Assembly (NCBI RefSeq): GCF_022024235.1
Contig: NZ_CP091800.1
Span: 154,501-218,500 of the forward strand
DNA length: 64,000 bases
Direction: 5' to 3'
From: Segatella baroniae B14
GTDB lineage: Bacteria > Bacteroidota > Bacteroidia > Bacteroidales > Bacteroidaceae
Made by a program: the position numbers and the translations under genes. Shown piece after piece: positions 25,996-34,249 of the stretch (the first letter of the stretch is position 1; the number at the start of each line of letters is the position of its first letter). The notes under the pieces are model-generated. The model saw only the letters and a list, made by a program, of their open reading frames with translations, did no database searches and was not told the origin of the DNA.

Positions 25996-27165
25996 TTAAC
26001 GGTCTTTGTACATTTTCTCGTAATACTGCTGGTAGTCACCGCTGGTTACGTTGTCCATCCATTCCTGGTTATCGAGATACCATTTTACGGTCTTCTCTAT
26101 ACCTTCTTCAAACTGTAAACTTGGTTCCCACCCGAGTTCGGCCTGTAGCTTGCGTGAGTCGATAGCATATCGCTTGTCGTGGCCCAATCGGTCGGTTACA
26201 TAGGTAATCAAGTCCATATCTTCACCCTCTTGGCGACCCAATAAACGGTCTACGGTATTGATAACAACCTTGATAATGTCGATATTCTTCCACTCATTAA
26301 AACCACCAATGTTATAGGTGTCGGCAATGTTACCCTTGTGGAAAATCACATCTATCGCACGGGCATGATCCTCTACGTATAACCAGTCGCGTACATTCTC
26401 TCCCTTGCCATATACAGGCAGAGGCTTGCGATGACGGATGTTGTTGATAAACAGCGGAATCAACTTCTCTGGGAACTGATAAGGACCGTAATTGTTGCTG
26501 CAGTTGGTTACGATAGTCGGCATGCCATAGGTATCGTGGAAAGCACGAACGAAATGGTCGCTGCTGGCTTTAGAAGCCGAATATGGAGAATGAGGCATAT
26601 ATTTCAAGTCTTCAGTAAAGAAGTCCTCACCGTATGCTTCATGATTCTTACCAGAAGATGCTTTGGTTGTGAAAGGTGCAGGGATACCCTCAGGATGTGT
26701 CATTTCGAGTGCACCATATACTTCGTCGGTAGAGATGTGGTAGAAAAGAACCCTCTCTAACTCTCCCTGTGAGGAAGAGAACATATATGGTGTAGGCAAA
26801 CTTTCCCAATAAAGTTTAGCCGCCTGAAGCAGTGATAGTGTACCCATCACGTTAGTACGAGCGAAGGTAAACGGATCTTTAATAGAGCGGTCTACATGAC
26901 TCTCAGCTGCGAGGTGGATAATGCCATCCACGTGCTCCTTCTGCATCAGCGCATACATCTTGTCGAAATCACAGATGTCAGCCTTGACAAAAGAATAGTT
27001 AGGCTTGTTTTCAATATCCTTCAGATTAGCAAGGTTACCGGCATAAGTCAATTTATCCAGGTTAATAATATGATATTCCGGATACTTATTGACGAACAGG
27101 CGGACTACATGGCTGCCGATAAAGCCTGCGCCACCAGTAATGATGATGTTTCTTTTAAATTCCAT
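25996..27165 (-). CDS. rfbB: dTDP-glucose 4,6-dehydratase with a short in-frame insertion
   Basis: A 389-residue extended SDR enzyme. NAD motif GGAGFIGSH (about 11-19), HISTDEVYG with the catalytic Thr-Asp-Glu, YSASK (catalytic Tyr/Lys) and NNYGPYQFPEKLIPL are all intact. Before HISTDEVYG the usual short loop is replaced by a longer Ser/Gln-rich stretch, TPYMFSSSQGELERVLF. The DNA of this insert (about 26746-26785) reads like a short dispersed repeat (CCCTCTCTAACTCTCCC). It may have entered in frame. The enzyme makes dTDP-4-keto-6-deoxyglucose. TAACTTTG at 27229-27222 is the likely -7 box. Confidence 0.93.
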   Translation of the reverse strand: MEFKRNIIITGGAGFIGSHVVRLFVNKYPEYHIINLDKLTYAGNLANLKDIENKPNYSFVKADICDFDKMYALMQKEHVDGIIHLAAESHVDRSIKDPFTFARTNVMGTLSLLQAAKLYWESLPTPYMFSSSQGELERVLFYHISTDEVYGALEMTHPEGIPAPFTTKASSGKNHEAYGEDFFTEDLKYMPHSPYSASKASSDHFVRAFHDTYGMPTIVTNCSNNYGPYQFPEKLIPLFINNIRHRKPLPVYGKGENVRDWLYVEDHARAIDVIFHKGNIADTYNIGGFNEWKNIDIIKVVINTVDRLLGRQEGEDMDLITYVTDRLGHDKRYAIDSRKLQAELGWEPSLQFEEGIEKTVKWYLDNQEWMDNVTSGDYQQYYEKMYKDR

Positions 27166-27221
27166 AGGAATTAGTATTTAATTTTTGTAAGATTTTTCTT
27201 TTTACAAATTTTCTGACTTTG

Positions 27222-27229
27222 CAAAGTTA
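27222..27229 (-). promoter_or_regulatory. -7 box for rfbB-rfbC
   Basis: Minus-strand TAACTTTG fits TAnnTTTG, 57 bp upstream of the rfbB ATG. It is divergent from the manC promoter. Confidence 0.5.
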
Positions 27230-27344
27230 AAAAAAAAGGTTGTAATTAGTGTCAGAATTTCAAAGATTAGTGTAATTTCGCCCCAAAAATCGGATAATCT
27301 CCTTTTTTATGAATTGAAAGGACCTTTTTTAGCAAAAATATGAC

Positions 27345-27352
27345 TATTTTTG
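27345..27352 (+). promoter_or_regulatory. -7 box for the manC-gmd-fcl operon
   Basis: TATTTTTG fits TAnnTTTG, 61 bp before the manC ATG. Confidence 0.5.
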
Positions 27353-27413
27353 CAGTGCTATTATTTAATAAGTAGTATGATAAGATAAAAGGAAAATCTA
27401 ACCAAAGGTAAAA

Positions 27414-28445
27414 ATGCAAAATCATGTAGTTATAATGGCAGGTGGTATTGGAAGCCGTTTTTGGCCGCTGAGTACCCCTGAATTTCCAAAGCAATTTATT
27501 GATATATTAGGCTGCGGCCGTACACTTATACAACTTACTGTTGACCGCTTTAAAGGCGTTTGTCCGGATGAAAATTTTTGGGTGGTAACCAATGCAAAAT
27601 ATGTGGATATCGTAAAGCAGCAGTTGCCGATGATTCCTGAGAATCATATCTTGGCTGAACCAGCTGCCCGTAACACGGCTCCTTGCATCGCTTGGGCTTG
27701 TTGGAGTATCAAACAGGAAGAACCTGATGCTAATGTGGTCGTAACTCCAGCTGATGCTGTGGTTATGAATCCGAGTGAATTCAGAAGAGTTATCAAGAAT
27801 GCTTTAGCTTATACTGCAACAAATAATGATATCGTGACGATTGGTATCAAACCATCTCGCCCAGAGACGGGTTATGGTTATGTTGAGGCTGCTAACGTCA
27901 AAGAGGGCGAAATTCTCCATGTGCAGGAATTTAAGGAGAAACCAGATCTCGAAACCGCCAAGAAGTATCTTGCTGCAGGCAACTTCCTGTGGAATGCAGG
28001 TATCTTCGTATGGAATGTTAACACGATAACAGAGAGTATCCGCAAATATACTCCGAATATCGCTGCTGACATGGATAAAATTGTGGCAACGGGCGATGTC
28101 GAAACGATTTTCCCTTCTTGTGAGAAGGTTTCTATCGATTATGCGGTCATGGAGCCTGCTTCTCAAGAGGGTAAGGTGTATACCCATCCGGCAGACTTTG
28201 GATGGAGCGACCTGGGCAACTGGGCTTCGTTGCACGATAAGTTGGAGAAAGATGAACAGGAAAATGGTGCTGTCGGCAATATCCATATGTACGAATGCAA
28301 TAACTGCGTGGTACATGCTGAAGATGCTAAAAAGGTAATTCTTCAGGGGCTTGATGGTTACATTTTCTCTGAAAAGAATGGTCAGATACTTGTATGCAAA
28401 CGTTCTGAAGAGCAGCGTATCAAAGAGTGGAGTACTGAATCTTAA
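27414..28445 (+). CDS. manC: Mannose-1-phosphate guanylyltransferase
   Basis: A 343-residue nucleotidyltransferase that makes GDP-mannose. [22 protein letters not shown] (about 8-29) is the GTP-binding signature of the family. ETGYGYVEA (about 149-157), FKEKPD and NAGIFVWN (about 194-201) bind the sugar nucleotide. It lacks the C-terminal phosphomannose isomerase domain found in two-domain ManC/AlgA. It begins the GDP-fucose operon; gmd starts 26 bp later. Confidence 0.94.
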   Translation: MQNHVVIMAGGIGSRFWPLSTPEFPKQFIDILGCGRTLIQLTVDRFKGVCPDENFWVVTNAKYVDIVKQQLPMIPENHILAEPAARNTAPCIAWACWSIKQEEPDANVVVTPADAVVMNPSEFRRVIKNALAYTATNNDIVTIGIKPSRPETGYGYVEAANVKEGEILHVQEFKEKPDLETAKKYLAAGNFLWNAGIFVWNVNTITESIRKYTPNIAADMDKIVATGDVETIFPSCEKVSIDYAVMEPASQEGKVYTHPADFGWSDLGNWASLHDKLEKDEQENGAVGNIHMYECNNCVVHAEDAKKVILQGLDGYIFSEKNGQILVCKRSEEQRIKEWSTES

Positions 28446-28471
28446 TAATTTATGTAACTATACTATCATTT

Positions 28472-29584
28472 ATGAGTAAACAGAATATTGCCCTGATTAC
28501 TGGTATTACCGGTCAGGATGGTTCATATCTTGCAGAATTACTATTATCTAAGGGGTACGATGTACACGGTATTATTCGCCGTTCATCGGTAGATTATCGT
28601 GAGCGTATCTCTCATCTTGAGGGGCAACCTCATTTCCATCTTCATTATGGCGATCTTGGTGATTCCATGTCATTGGTTAAAGTCGTTGATATGGTTCGTC
28701 CAACCGAAATATATAATTTGGCTGCACAGAGCCATGTTCAGGTTTCTTTCGATTCTCCTGAGTTTACTGCAGATGTAGATGCGACAGGTGTACTCCGTGT
28801 CCTCGAGGCTGTTCGTGCCAATCATCTGGAGCAGACCTGCCGTATTTATCAGGCTTCTACCTCAGAACTTTACGGTAAGGTGGAAGAGGTTCCACAGAAT
28901 GAGAATACACCATTCCACCCATACAGTCCTTATGCAGTAGCGAAGTTGTATGGCTTTTGGATTGTGAAGGAGTATCGTGAGGCTTATAATATGTTCTGCT
29001 GCTCAGGTATTCTCTTCAATCACGAGTCAGAGCGTCGTGGCGAGACATTCGTAACCCGTAAGATTACGTTGGCTGCTGCTCGTATCTCACAGGGCTTGCA
29101 GGATAAGCTTTATCTCGGCAACTTGAGTTCTCTTCGCGACTGGGGTTATGCTAAGGATTATGTAGAGTGTATGTGGCTTATCCTCCAGAATGATCAACCT
29201 GAAGATTTCGTGATTGCAACAGGTGTACAGCACAGTGTTCGCGAGTTTGCTCAGTTGGCTTTCCATCATGCCGGCATTGAACTGAAGTGGGAAGGTGAGG
29301 GAATGGACGAAAAGGGTATCTGTGTATCCGGTCCGGACAATCTTGTAGGCAAGGTATTGGTAGAGGTATCCCCAGATTTTTATCGTCCTACAGATGTTGT
29401 CAACTTGTGGGGTGATCCTACGAAGGCGAAGGCTAAATTGGGTTGGAATCCGAATACTACTTCTTTCGAGAAATTGGTTAAAATCATGGTTGATAGTGAT
29501 ATGGCCAAGGTTGCATCAGAAGGTGCTGCTGCTAAGGTACGTATGAACCTTGCTGAGTATCTAGAGAAGGGGATTGTAAAATAG
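28472..29584 (+). CDS. gmd: GDP-mannose 4,6-dehydratase
   Basis: A 370-residue short-chain dehydrogenase. The NADP motif [20 protein letters not shown] is at about 10-29, followed by [29 protein letters not shown] (catalytic Ser/Thr/Glu) and [13 protein letters not shown] (YxxxK) are intact. It converts GDP-mannose to GDP-4-keto-6-deoxymannose, the substrate of the GDP-fucose synthase encoded downstream. The fcl gene is separated from it by a GxxExxY gene and a cluster of repeats. Confidence 0.95.
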   Translation: MSKQNIALITGITGQDGSYLAELLLSKGYDVHGIIRRSSVDYRERISHLEGQPHFHLHYGDLGDSMSLVKVVDMVRPTEIYNLAAQSHVQVSFDSPEFTADVDATGVLRVLEAVRANHLEQTCRIYQASTSELYGKVEEVPQNENTPFHPYSPYAVAKLYGFWIVKEYREAYNMFCCSGILFNHESERRGETFVTRKITLAAARISQGLQDKLYLGNLSSLRDWGYAKDYVECMWLILQNDQPEDFVIATGVQHSVREFAQLAFHHAGIELKWEGEGMDEKGICVSGPDNLVGKVLVEVSPDFYRPTDVVNLWGDPTKAKAKLGWNPNTTSFEKLVKIMVDSDMAKVASEGAAAKVRMNLAEYLEKGIVK

Positions 29585-29590
29585 AAGAAT

Positions 29591-29712
29591 ATTTCTCGCA
29601 AAGGACGCAAAGACGCAAAGTTTTTAAAGTCTTTAAGTTTTAAAAGAATTGGAAAGTAAATTAATTTCTCGCAAAGAACGCAAAGACGCAAAGTTTTTTA
29701 AGTTTTTGAAGA
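29591..29712 (+). repeat. 73-bp direct repeats, copies 1 and 2
   Basis: Copy 1 (29591-29663) begins ATTTCTCGCAAAGGACGCAA, then AGACGCAAAGTTTTTAAAG, and ends AAGAATTGGAAAGTAAATTA. Copy 2 (29664-29712) has the same start with GAACGCAAAG and breaks off one base before the GxxExxY ATG at 29714. Copies 3-5 and an inverted copy follow that gene. Confidence 0.9.
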
Positions 29713-29713
29713 G

Positions 29714-30130
29714 ATGACTGAAAACGAGATTTCTAAGATTATTATCAATAGTGCTTACAAGGTCTATTTTAGAATAGGACCGGGGTTGTTAGAGAGTATT
29801 TATGAAAAATTGCTCTCTTATGAACTTCAAAAAGCAGGCTTAAAAGTTGAACGACAAGTTGAAATACCGATTATTTATGATGGTAAACAGTTTGGTTCAG
29901 AGCTTCGAGCCGATCTCGTAGTCGAGGGTAAGGTAATTATCGAGTTAAAGTCTGTTGAAGAATTGAAACCTGTCTTTTATAAGCAATTGCAGACTTATCT
30001 TCGTCTAAAGAACCTGCATCTTGGATTGTTGATTAATTTTAATACTAGTGTATTAAAGGATAACATCCATCGGGTAGTTAATCATCTTGCAGAGAATCGC
30101 GTTAATGAATTGCATGGAAAAGTTAATTAA
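29714..30130 (+). CDS. GxxExxY family protein
   Basis: A 138-residue protein. The name-giving motif lies in RIGPGLLESIYEKLLSYEL (about 20-38). A PD-(D/E)xK nuclease-like pattern follows: ERQVEIPIIYDG, then LRADLVVEGKVIIELKSVEE (about 74-93) with the D and ExK residues, and YKQLQTYLRLKNLHLGLLIN. The function is not established; a nuclease or nucleic-acid-binding role is proposed from the fold. The gene fills exactly the space between two clusters of 73-bp repeats: copy 2 ends 1 bp before its start, and copy 3 begins at its stop codon. It splits an otherwise ordinary gmd-fcl pair. Confidence 0.9.
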   Translation: MTENEISKIIINSAYKVYFRIGPGLLESIYEKLLSYELQKAGLKVERQVEIPIIYDGKQFGSELRADLVVEGKVIIELKSVEELKPVFYKQLQTYLRLKNLHLGLLINFNTSVLKDNIHRVVNHLAENRVNELHGKVN

Positions 30131-30368
30131 TTTCTCGCAAAGAACGCAAAGACGCAAAGTTTTTTAAGTCTTTAAGTTTTAAAAGAATTGGGAAAGTTAA
30201 TTAATTTCTCGCAAAGGACGCAAAGACGCAAAGTTTTTAAAGTCTTTAAGTTTTAAAAGAATTGGAAAGTTAATAAATTTCTTGTAAAGAGCGCTAAGAA
30301 ATAATTTTTAAAAGCTCTTATGAATTATAAAATGACTTTGCGTCTTTGCGCTCTTTGCGAGAATTTTT
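30130..30368. repeat. 73-bp direct repeats, copies 3-5, and an inverted copy
   Basis: Copy 3 (30130-30203) and copy 4 (30204-30276) are near identical to copy 1. Copy 5 (30277 to about 30330) is degenerate (TTTCTTGTAAAGAGCGCTAA). An inverted copy of the core, ACTTTGCGTCTTTGCGCTCT, covers about 30334-30368 and ends 10 bp before fcl. The direct and inverted cores can pair into a hairpin. Confidence 0.9.
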
Positions 30369-30378
30369 ATATTTGTGT

Positions 30379-31587
30379 ATGACTTTAGATAAATCTAGTA
30401 AAATCTTTGTAGCGGGACACCACGGACTTGTGGGGTCTGCTATTTGGAATAACCTCAAGTCTAGAGGTTATCATAACCTGATTGGTAAATCTCATAAAGA
30501 ATTGGATTTGACCAATCAGGAAGCAGTAAAGAAGTTCTTTGATGAAGAACAGCCTGATGCAGTCGTGCTGGCTGCAGCCTTCGTTGGCGGTATCATGGCA
30601 AATTCGCTCTATCGCGCTGACTTCATCATGCAGAATATGAAGATGCAGTGTAATGTTATCGAACAGGCGTATCTTCATGGCGTAAAGAAGTTGCTTTTCC
30701 TCGGTAGTACCTGTATCTATCCGAAGAATGCTCCACAGCCAATGAAAGAAGATTGTCTGCTTACTTCTCCATTGGAATATACGAATGAGGAGTATGCGAT
30801 AGCTAAGATAGCCGGACTGAAGATGTGCGAAAGCTATAATCTGCAATACGGTACCAATTATATCGCTGTGATGCCAACCAACCTTTATGGTCCGAATGAT
30901 AACTTCCATCTCGAGAACAGTCATGTATTGCCTGCGATGATGCGTAAGATTTATCTCGCTAAGTTGATTCACGATGATAATTGGGATGCTATCCAGAAAG
31001 ATATGAATAAGCGCCCTATTAATCCTCCTTCTAAACTTGCTGAGGCTATCGGCGAGAAAAACGTGGATGGCAACGAACCTAGGGAGCGTATCCTTCAGGC
31101 TTTGGCTTTCTATGGTATCGAGAATAATAAGGTAACCCTTTGGGGCGACGGAAGTCCATTGCGTGAGTTCCTTTGGTCAGAAGATATGGCAGATGCTTCC
31201 GTTCATGTACTCTTGAATGTCGATTTCAAGGATATCATCGGCATCGAGAAATACTCATCCGTGCACTATGGTGTGAAAACCGATGGAGCCGTAGACCGCA
31301 ACAATTCAGAAGGTCGTGGTGGTGCTATCCCATCGCTTGGTGAGATTCGTAACTGTCATATCAATGTAGGTACAGGCAAAGAATTGCATATTAAGGAGCT
31401 TGCAGAATTAGTCGTTAAGACCGTAGGCTTTGAAGGCGAACTCTGCTGGGATGCTACCAAACCAAATGGAACCCCACGTAAACTCATTGATGTGAGCAAA
31501 CTTCATTCACTCGGATGGACTCATAAAGTCGAAATCGAAGACGGAGTAGAGAAATTATATCAATGGTATAGAAGTACTATCGACTAA
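30379..31587 (+). CDS. fcl: GDP-L-fucose synthase
   Basis: A 402-residue NADPH-dependent epimerase/reductase. The dinucleotide motif is FVAGHHGLVGSAIWNNL (about 9-25). FLGSTCIYPKNAPQPMKED (catalytic Ser/Cys region) and the YAIAKIAGLKMCE YxxxK motif are intact, as is MPTNLYGPNDNF. ATG 30379 matches the family start; 11 extra codons upstream are repeat-derived. An insertion near residues 205-240 (NKRPINPPSKLAEAIGEKNV) makes it longer than E. coli WcaG, as seen in Bacteroidota members. It completes GDP-L-fucose synthesis from manC and gmd. Confidence 0.94.
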   Translation: MTLDKSSKIFVAGHHGLVGSAIWNNLKSRGYHNLIGKSHKELDLTNQEAVKKFFDEEQPDAVVLAAAFVGGIMANSLYRADFIMQNMKMQCNVIEQAYLHGVKKLLFLGSTCIYPKNAPQPMKEDCLLTSPLEYTNEEYAIAKIAGLKMCESYNLQYGTNYIAVMPTNLYGPNDNFHLENSHVLPAMMRKIYLAKLIHDDNWDAIQKDMNKRPINPPSKLAEAIGEKNVDGNEPRERILQALAFYGIENNKVTLWGDGSPLREFLWSEDMADASVHVLLNVDFKDIIGIEKYSSVHYGVKTDGAVDRNNSEGRGGAIPSLGEIRNCHINVGTGKELHIKELAELVVKTVGFEGELCWDATKPNGTPRKLIDVSKLHSLGWTHKVEIEDGVEKLYQWYRSTID

Positions 31588-31957
31588 AATAAAGGTATAA
31601 GCAGGTACACAGGTGGAACGGAAGTTCATGGTTTGATACCATTACCTGCTACAAAGTATCTTCCGCTTAACGATGAAGAGTAACAGTGATAATTTCCGTC
31701 AGAGTGCTATTCAGGGCATCATGAAGCGTGTGAAGGCCAAAGGTGCTAATTAATATAATTCGCTGGAAAAAGGTGGGGGTTGTGATTGTTTGCAAACCAT
31801 TACAAGCTAAACTATGTATCTCTAAATCAGCAAATAGGTTAGTAAACTACTAAAAACCGTTAATTATTTACCTTTTTATATTGTTTCATATCATAAAATG
31901 GAATATTTTCAATTTTAAATCTTAATTTTGTAGCAATTCTACAAATACAGCTACAAA
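31588..31957. other. Intergenic region with ugd remnant
   Basis: A 370-bp gap. The first part holds the 3'-side fragment of a UDP-sugar dehydrogenase (31661-31753). A TAATTTTG -7 box at 31923-31930 lies 27 bp before the AAA ATPase. Nothing else is recognised. Confidence 0.5.
31661..31753 (+). pseudogene. Remnant of a UDP-glucose/nucleotide-sugar 6-dehydrogenase gene
   Basis: In frame from 31661 to TAA 31753 the sequence reads [20 protein letters not shown] then [10 protein letters not shown]. This matches the C-terminal domain of Ugd-type dehydrogenases (YRLTMK-xSDNFR-SxIQGxMKRxKAKG), about 30 of some 400 residues. The rest of the gene is absent. It suggests that an earlier version of this locus made a UDP-uronic acid. 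Match is from recalled family pattern. Confidence 0.75.
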
Positions 31958-33187
31958 ATGATACTAAAAATCGAATTTGAAAATTTTTTTTCGATCAGAG
32001 ATCGAGTAAGAATCGACTTTAGGGCCGCCAATATCAACACTGCTCTTGCAAGGGAATTGGGCAATAATGTGATGATGTGGAATGACGTACCTGTGCTCAA
32101 ATCGGTTGGCTTATTCGGGCCTAATGCTTCAGGTAAGTCGAATATCCTGAAGTCTATCATTTTTTGTTGTAGGCTAATCTTGGATTCTCATCTTTATAAC
32201 GAAGGGACAAATTTTAATTTTGAGCCTTTTAAGTTTGATGGGTGGCAGGATAAGCCAAGTAAGTTTCTTATAGACTTTGTATGCGATAATATCGAATACG
32301 AATATGCTTTTGAATTGACTCGTCAAAGTATCATTAGTGAAAGCCTTTATCATTATCCAAAGGGAAAACGTGCTAAGGTGTTTGTACGCGAGAATCGTTC
32401 TGATTACAGCTTTGGTACTGGTGTGATGGCTAAGCCCGCTGATGTAGTACGGAATACCAGTGATAAAAACTTGTTCTTGAGTCGTGCCAGTTCTATGAAT
32501 CGTAACATAGCTCAGAAACTGTACCGCTATTTTATGAACCGATTCCTTTTGGGACTGGTGAATATCAATGATGTATTGGTGCTCGACAGTTTCAATACGT
32601 ATAAGCCTGTAATTCTTAAGGCGCTGGAAGTGTGTGATACTGATATAACAGACATCGAAGTGCGAAAAGAACAGGTACCTGCTCCTGTTGTGGTCCCTGG
32701 GCAGTCTGAACTGACTTACAAATTAGTGGATGTACTCAGATTTAAAACCATTCATCGCGGCCAAAAGGATGTAATGTTTGATTTGGATATGGAGGAATCG
32801 AACGGTACAAAGAAGCTATTCCAGATTTTAATTCGTCTACTTGACGTGGTTAAGAATAAGAAAAGTATCATGATGGATGAGTTTGATATGGGCTTGCACA
32901 CTAGATTAGCAGACTTCATTTTGGATTTAATTCATGCATCGGATAGTAGTCAACTCTTGTTTACATCGCATAATACAAACCTTATCGATATTCATAGACT
33001 GAGACGTGATCAGATAGTGTTTGTCAATAAGACAGAAGAAGGAATAACTGAGGTATACTCGCTATATGATTTTAAAGATTTCCGTGAGAATATGGATGCT
33101 GAAAAGGGGTATATCCAGGGTAGATTTGATGCTGTGCCTTATGTCGATTCATCGGTAGAAAGTATCAAGCAATTATTGGAGGATTGA
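31958..33187 (+). CDS. AAA15-type ATP-binding protein (ABC/SMC-like ATPase)
   Basis: A 409-residue ATPase. MILKIEFENFFSIRDRVRID is the usual start of the AAA_15/AAA_21 family; Walker A GPNASGKSN is at 54-62. SIMMDEFDMGLH (about 304-315) is Walker B with its Glu and D-loop, and LLFTSHNTNLID (about 330-341) holds the switch His. Relatives often sit beside an RloB-like nuclease or act in defence. Here no partner gene follows; the next gene is an acyltransferase. It could be a stand-alone defence gene or the surviving half of a pair. Confidence 0.85.
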   Translation: MILKIEFENFFSIRDRVRIDFRAANINTALARELGNNVMMWNDVPVLKSVGLFGPNASGKSNILKSIIFCCRLILDSHLYNEGTNFNFEPFKFDGWQDKPSKFLIDFVCDNIEYEYAFELTRQSIISESLYHYPKGKRAKVFVRENRSDYSFGTGVMAKPADVVRNTSDKNLFLSRASSMNRNIAQKLYRYFMNRFLLGLVNINDVLVLDSFNTYKPVILKALEVCDTDITDIEVRKEQVPAPVVVPGQSELTYKLVDVLRFKTIHRGQKDVMFDLDMEESNGTKKLFQILIRLLDVVKNKKSIMMDEFDMGLHTRLADFILDLIHASDSSQLLFTSHNTNLIDIHRLRRDQIVFVNKTEEGITEVYSLYDFKDFRENMDAEKGYIQGRFDAVPYVDSSVESIKQLLED

Positions 33188-33226
33188 TTGTATATAATTG
33201 CCTAAGCAAAAGTATAATTATTTAGA

Positions 33227-34186
33227 ATGAAACAAAGACTTCTATATCTTGACAACTTGAAGGGGTTTCTTATAATCCTTGTAATATTAGGACATTGTAT
33301 TGAATATGGAACGGAGAGTTTTGACGAAAATACATTATTTAAAATCATTTACTCCTTTCATATGCCGCTATTTTTTATGATAAGCGGATATTTAAGTTAT
33401 AAAGAACCACTGAATTGGATTTCATCTGTCAAGCGCAGAGGCTATCAACTGCTGGTACCGTACGTGCTCTGGGGGGTAGGGATTTGTCTATGGCACAAAT
33501 ATCCTCTTTTAGATATGATTGTTGATCCTGGTAAAATTTTGTGGTTTATTTGGTGCCTCTTCTATATATGTCTGATTACCTATACAATAGAAGTGTTTTT
33601 TCGGAATAGCAGGTATTTTTTGCTGGTACTGATTCTCACAATGATGTTGTTGATGGGAGCAAGTTTCATGATAAAAGACAATTTGTTTGGGTATAAGAAC
33701 ATCGCTTATGAGTTTCAATATTTTATAGCAGGCTATCTTTTGAAGAGGTACCATTTAGATGATACCGTGCTGAACAAAAAATATATAAAGTTGGCAGCCC
33801 CCGTCTTTGTCATTTTACTTTTATTTTGGCATAGAAACGATATTGAAATAATAGGGTATCAGTTTAATAGGGTATTAAGCTTTGCTTACATCATGCTCAC
33901 TGCCTATATGGGATGTTATGTGATAACAATGTTGTTCAAAGAATTTGGAGAGAGAAAGTCTTTTCTTACGTCTTTTGGAACATCTTCACTAGGAATTTAT
34001 TTGGTGCAGTTAGATATAGTGCGTTTTGGAGTAAGGCAATGCGATAATCTGTTTGTGGTATTTATTTTGTCTACTATAGTAAGTCTTTTGTTTGTGAAAC
34101 TAGTGAGAGCATCAAATTACTTAAGACCTATTATTGGAGAGCGGATAAAAATAAATAAATCCAAAGCGATTGAAAAAAATGAATGA
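33227..34186 (+). CDS. Membrane O-acyltransferase, acyltransferase-3 family
   Basis: A 319-residue integral membrane protein with about ten helices. RLLYLDNLKGFLIILVILGH (about 3-22) and FHMPLFFMISGYL (about 44-56) are the family signatures, with the catalytic His in LGH. FGTSSLGIYLVQLDIV near the end matches the last helices. Such enzymes acetylate or succinylate cell-surface sugars. It contains a run of six G at 33471-33476 (in frame). It faces the giant surface protein gene across a shared terminator. Confidence 0.88.
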   Translation: MKQRLLYLDNLKGFLIILVILGHCIEYGTESFDENTLFKIIYSFHMPLFFMISGYLSYKEPLNWISSVKRRGYQLLVPYVLWGVGICLWHKYPLLDMIVDPGKILWFIWCLFYICLITYTIEVFFRNSRYFLLVLILTMMLLMGASFMIKDNLFGYKNIAYEFQYFIAGYLLKRYHLDDTVLNKKYIKLAAPVFVILLLFWHRNDIEIIGYQFNRVLSFAYIMLTAYMGCYVITMLFKEFGERKSFLTSFGTSSLGIYLVQLDIVRFGVRQCDNLFVVFILSTIVSLLFVKLVRASNYLRPIIGERIKINKSKAIEKNE

Positions 34187-34204
34187 TAATTATAAAAAAG
34201 AAAA

Positions 34205-34244
34205 TTCCCGCCATACGCATTGTGAAGAAGCGTTGGCGGGAATA
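34205..34244. terminator. Bidirectional terminator between convergent genes
   Basis: ATTCCCGCCA (34205-34214) pairs with TGGCGGGAAT (34235-34244), extended inside by ACGC/GCGT. The stem is G+C-rich and flanked by A runs on one side and T on the other. It serves the acyltransferase on + and the giant gene on -. Confidence 0.8.
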
Positions 34245-34249
34245 ATCGT

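Noticed and set aside
29591..30368. CRISPR-like array
   Set aside because: Repeat units are about 73 bp and abut without unique spacers; a gene, not spacers, separates the two clusters.
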